The translations under genes and the position numbers were made by a program. Of a stretch of DNA of 8,758 nucleotides, positions 8,114 to 8,758 are shown in pieces. Source of the stretch: Actinomycetes bacterium. Its GTDB lineage: Bacteria > Actinomycetota > Acidimicrobiia > Acidimicrobiales > Microtrichaceae. Every line of letters starts with the position of its first letter. Within the stretch, counting starts at the first letter, position 1. The notes under the pieces are model-generated. The model searched no databases. It was not told where the DNA came from and saw nothing but the letters and a program-made list of their open reading frames with translations. Where the stretch lies: the NCBI GenBank assembly GCA_023423475.1, contig JAFAFN010000475.1, positions 1 to 8,758 of the forward strand. The letters run 5' to 3'.

Positions 8114-8758
8114 GTGGACGTCACCGTCAGCTGCCATCGACACCCCGACCGCGAAGCCGGTGTCAGCTGCCAGCGCTGCGATCGGCCGATCTGTCCGAAG
8201 TGCATGCGTCAGGCCTCGGTCGGGTTCCAGTGTCCGGAGTGCACCTCGGCCCCTCCGGAGCAGGTGATCCGTCCGACGAGCCTGTACCGGGGCCACTCCG
8301 AGGTCGTCGTCGGCAAGGTCATCATCGGCCTGAACGTCGCCGTCTGGCTGCTCGCGACGGTGCTCGGCGGCGACCCGATGTCGATCTCGGGACCGGTGTA
8401 CGAGCACGGCGCCCTCTTCGGCCCCTTCGTGGCCGACGGCGACTGGTGGCGGATCGTGAGCGGCGCGTTCATGCACTCCGGGGTCATGCACCTCGGCATG
8501 AACATGCTGCTGCTCTGGTTCCTCTCACAGGAGCTCGAACCCGCGCTCGGTCGGATGCGCTTCGCCATCCTCTACGTCGTCTCGCTCGTCGGTGGGTCAC
8601 TCGGCGTGCTGGTGCTGTCGCCGCTGTCACCGACGGTGGGGGCCTCGGGTGCGGTCTTCGGCCTGATGGGCGGCCTCATCGTGTTGCAGCTGCGGGCGAA
8701 GCAGAACCCGTGGCAGTCCGGCATCGGTGGACTGGTGCTGATCAACCTGGTGCTGACC
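8114..8758 (+). CDS. Rhomboid-family intramembrane serine protease with N-terminal zinc-binding region (3' end missing)
   Basis: An ORF open at the right edge; 215 codons are visible and no stop is reached. Residues 1-43 form a Cys/His-rich cytoplasmic region with four paired ligands: C7-x2-H10, C19-x2-C22, C27-x2-C30 and C40-x2-C43, suggesting two zinc ions in a B-box-like fold. Membrane segments follow (about 66-85, 116-137, 149-170, 177-193, then 203 on). Rhomboid hallmarks are WWRIVSGAFMH (111-121), HLGMN (126-130, with the oxyanion-type Asn N130) and GASGAVFGL, the GxSGxxFG motif with nucleophile S178. The catalytic His on a later helix lies beyond the window. The protease is presumably in the plasma membrane, but its substrate is unknown. 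GTG 8114 was chosen because it keeps the first Cys-His pair and lies 7 nt after TAGCGT. A link to glucan synthesis is not evident. Confidence 0.92.
   Translation, partial: MDVTVSCHRHPDREAGVSCQRCDRPICPKCMRQASVGFQCPECTSAPPEQVIRPTSLYRGHSEVVVGKVIIGLNVAVWLLATVLGGDPMSISGPVYEHGALFGPFVADGDWWRIVSGAFMHSGVMHLGMNMLLLWFLSQELEPALGRMRFAILYVVSLVGGSLGVLVLSPLSPTVGASGAVFGLMGGLIVLQLRAKQNPWQSGIGGLVLINLVLT

Noticed and set aside
6791..8491. 566-codon minus-strand frame opposite glgB and the rhomboid gene
   Set aside because: The composition is low-complexity Val/Glu/Gly/Arg with no motif, and the opposite strand carries full glgB and rhomboid motifs.

Overview
The window is uniformly high-GC DNA, densely packed with genes and carrying long spurious ORFs antisense to real ones. 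Everything recognised points to an actinobacterium. The genes are those of the GlgE (trehalose to alpha-glucan) pathway. GTG is a common start, and several genes have a TAnnnT-type -10 box 6-7 nt upstream of the start codon, as expected for leaderless mRNAs. A lineage such as Acidimicrobiia is a guess from overall feel; no rRNA or marker gene here settles it.

Layout. (1) 1-427 (+): the last ~141 codons of glgE, cut by the window edge. (2) 484-858 (+): a small predicted membrane protein of unknown function. (3) 932-2620 (+): treS, trehalose synthase. (4) 2625-4718 (-): a 697-aa membrane acyltransferase (AT3) with a C-terminal SGNH hydrolase-like domain. It runs convergent to treS with only 4 bp between the two stop codons, and divergent from mak. 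(5) 4823-6175 (+): maltokinase (mak/pep2), with no canonical start codon at its expected N-terminus. (6) 6179-8092 (+): glgB, 3 bp after mak. (7) 8114 to the window end (+): a rhomboid-family intramembrane protease with an N-terminal zinc-binding region, truncated by the edge.

How the genes work together. TreS interconverts trehalose and maltose, Mak phosphorylates maltose to maltose-1-phosphate, GlgE transfers maltosyl units from it to a growing alpha-1,4-glucan, and GlgB adds alpha-1,6 branches. All four core enzymes are present. The AT3-SGNH gene splits the otherwise co-directional cluster between treS and mak; whether it modifies a product of the pathway is unknown. The rhomboid has no evident link to it.

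Most of the novelty is in expression signals. The -10 to start geometry repeats at four genes, mak seems to begin at ATC at exactly that distance, and a perfect 14-bp palindrome contains both convergent stop codons. I found no mobile element, CRISPR array, tRNA or rRNA. No intergenic stretch exceeds ~105 bp.
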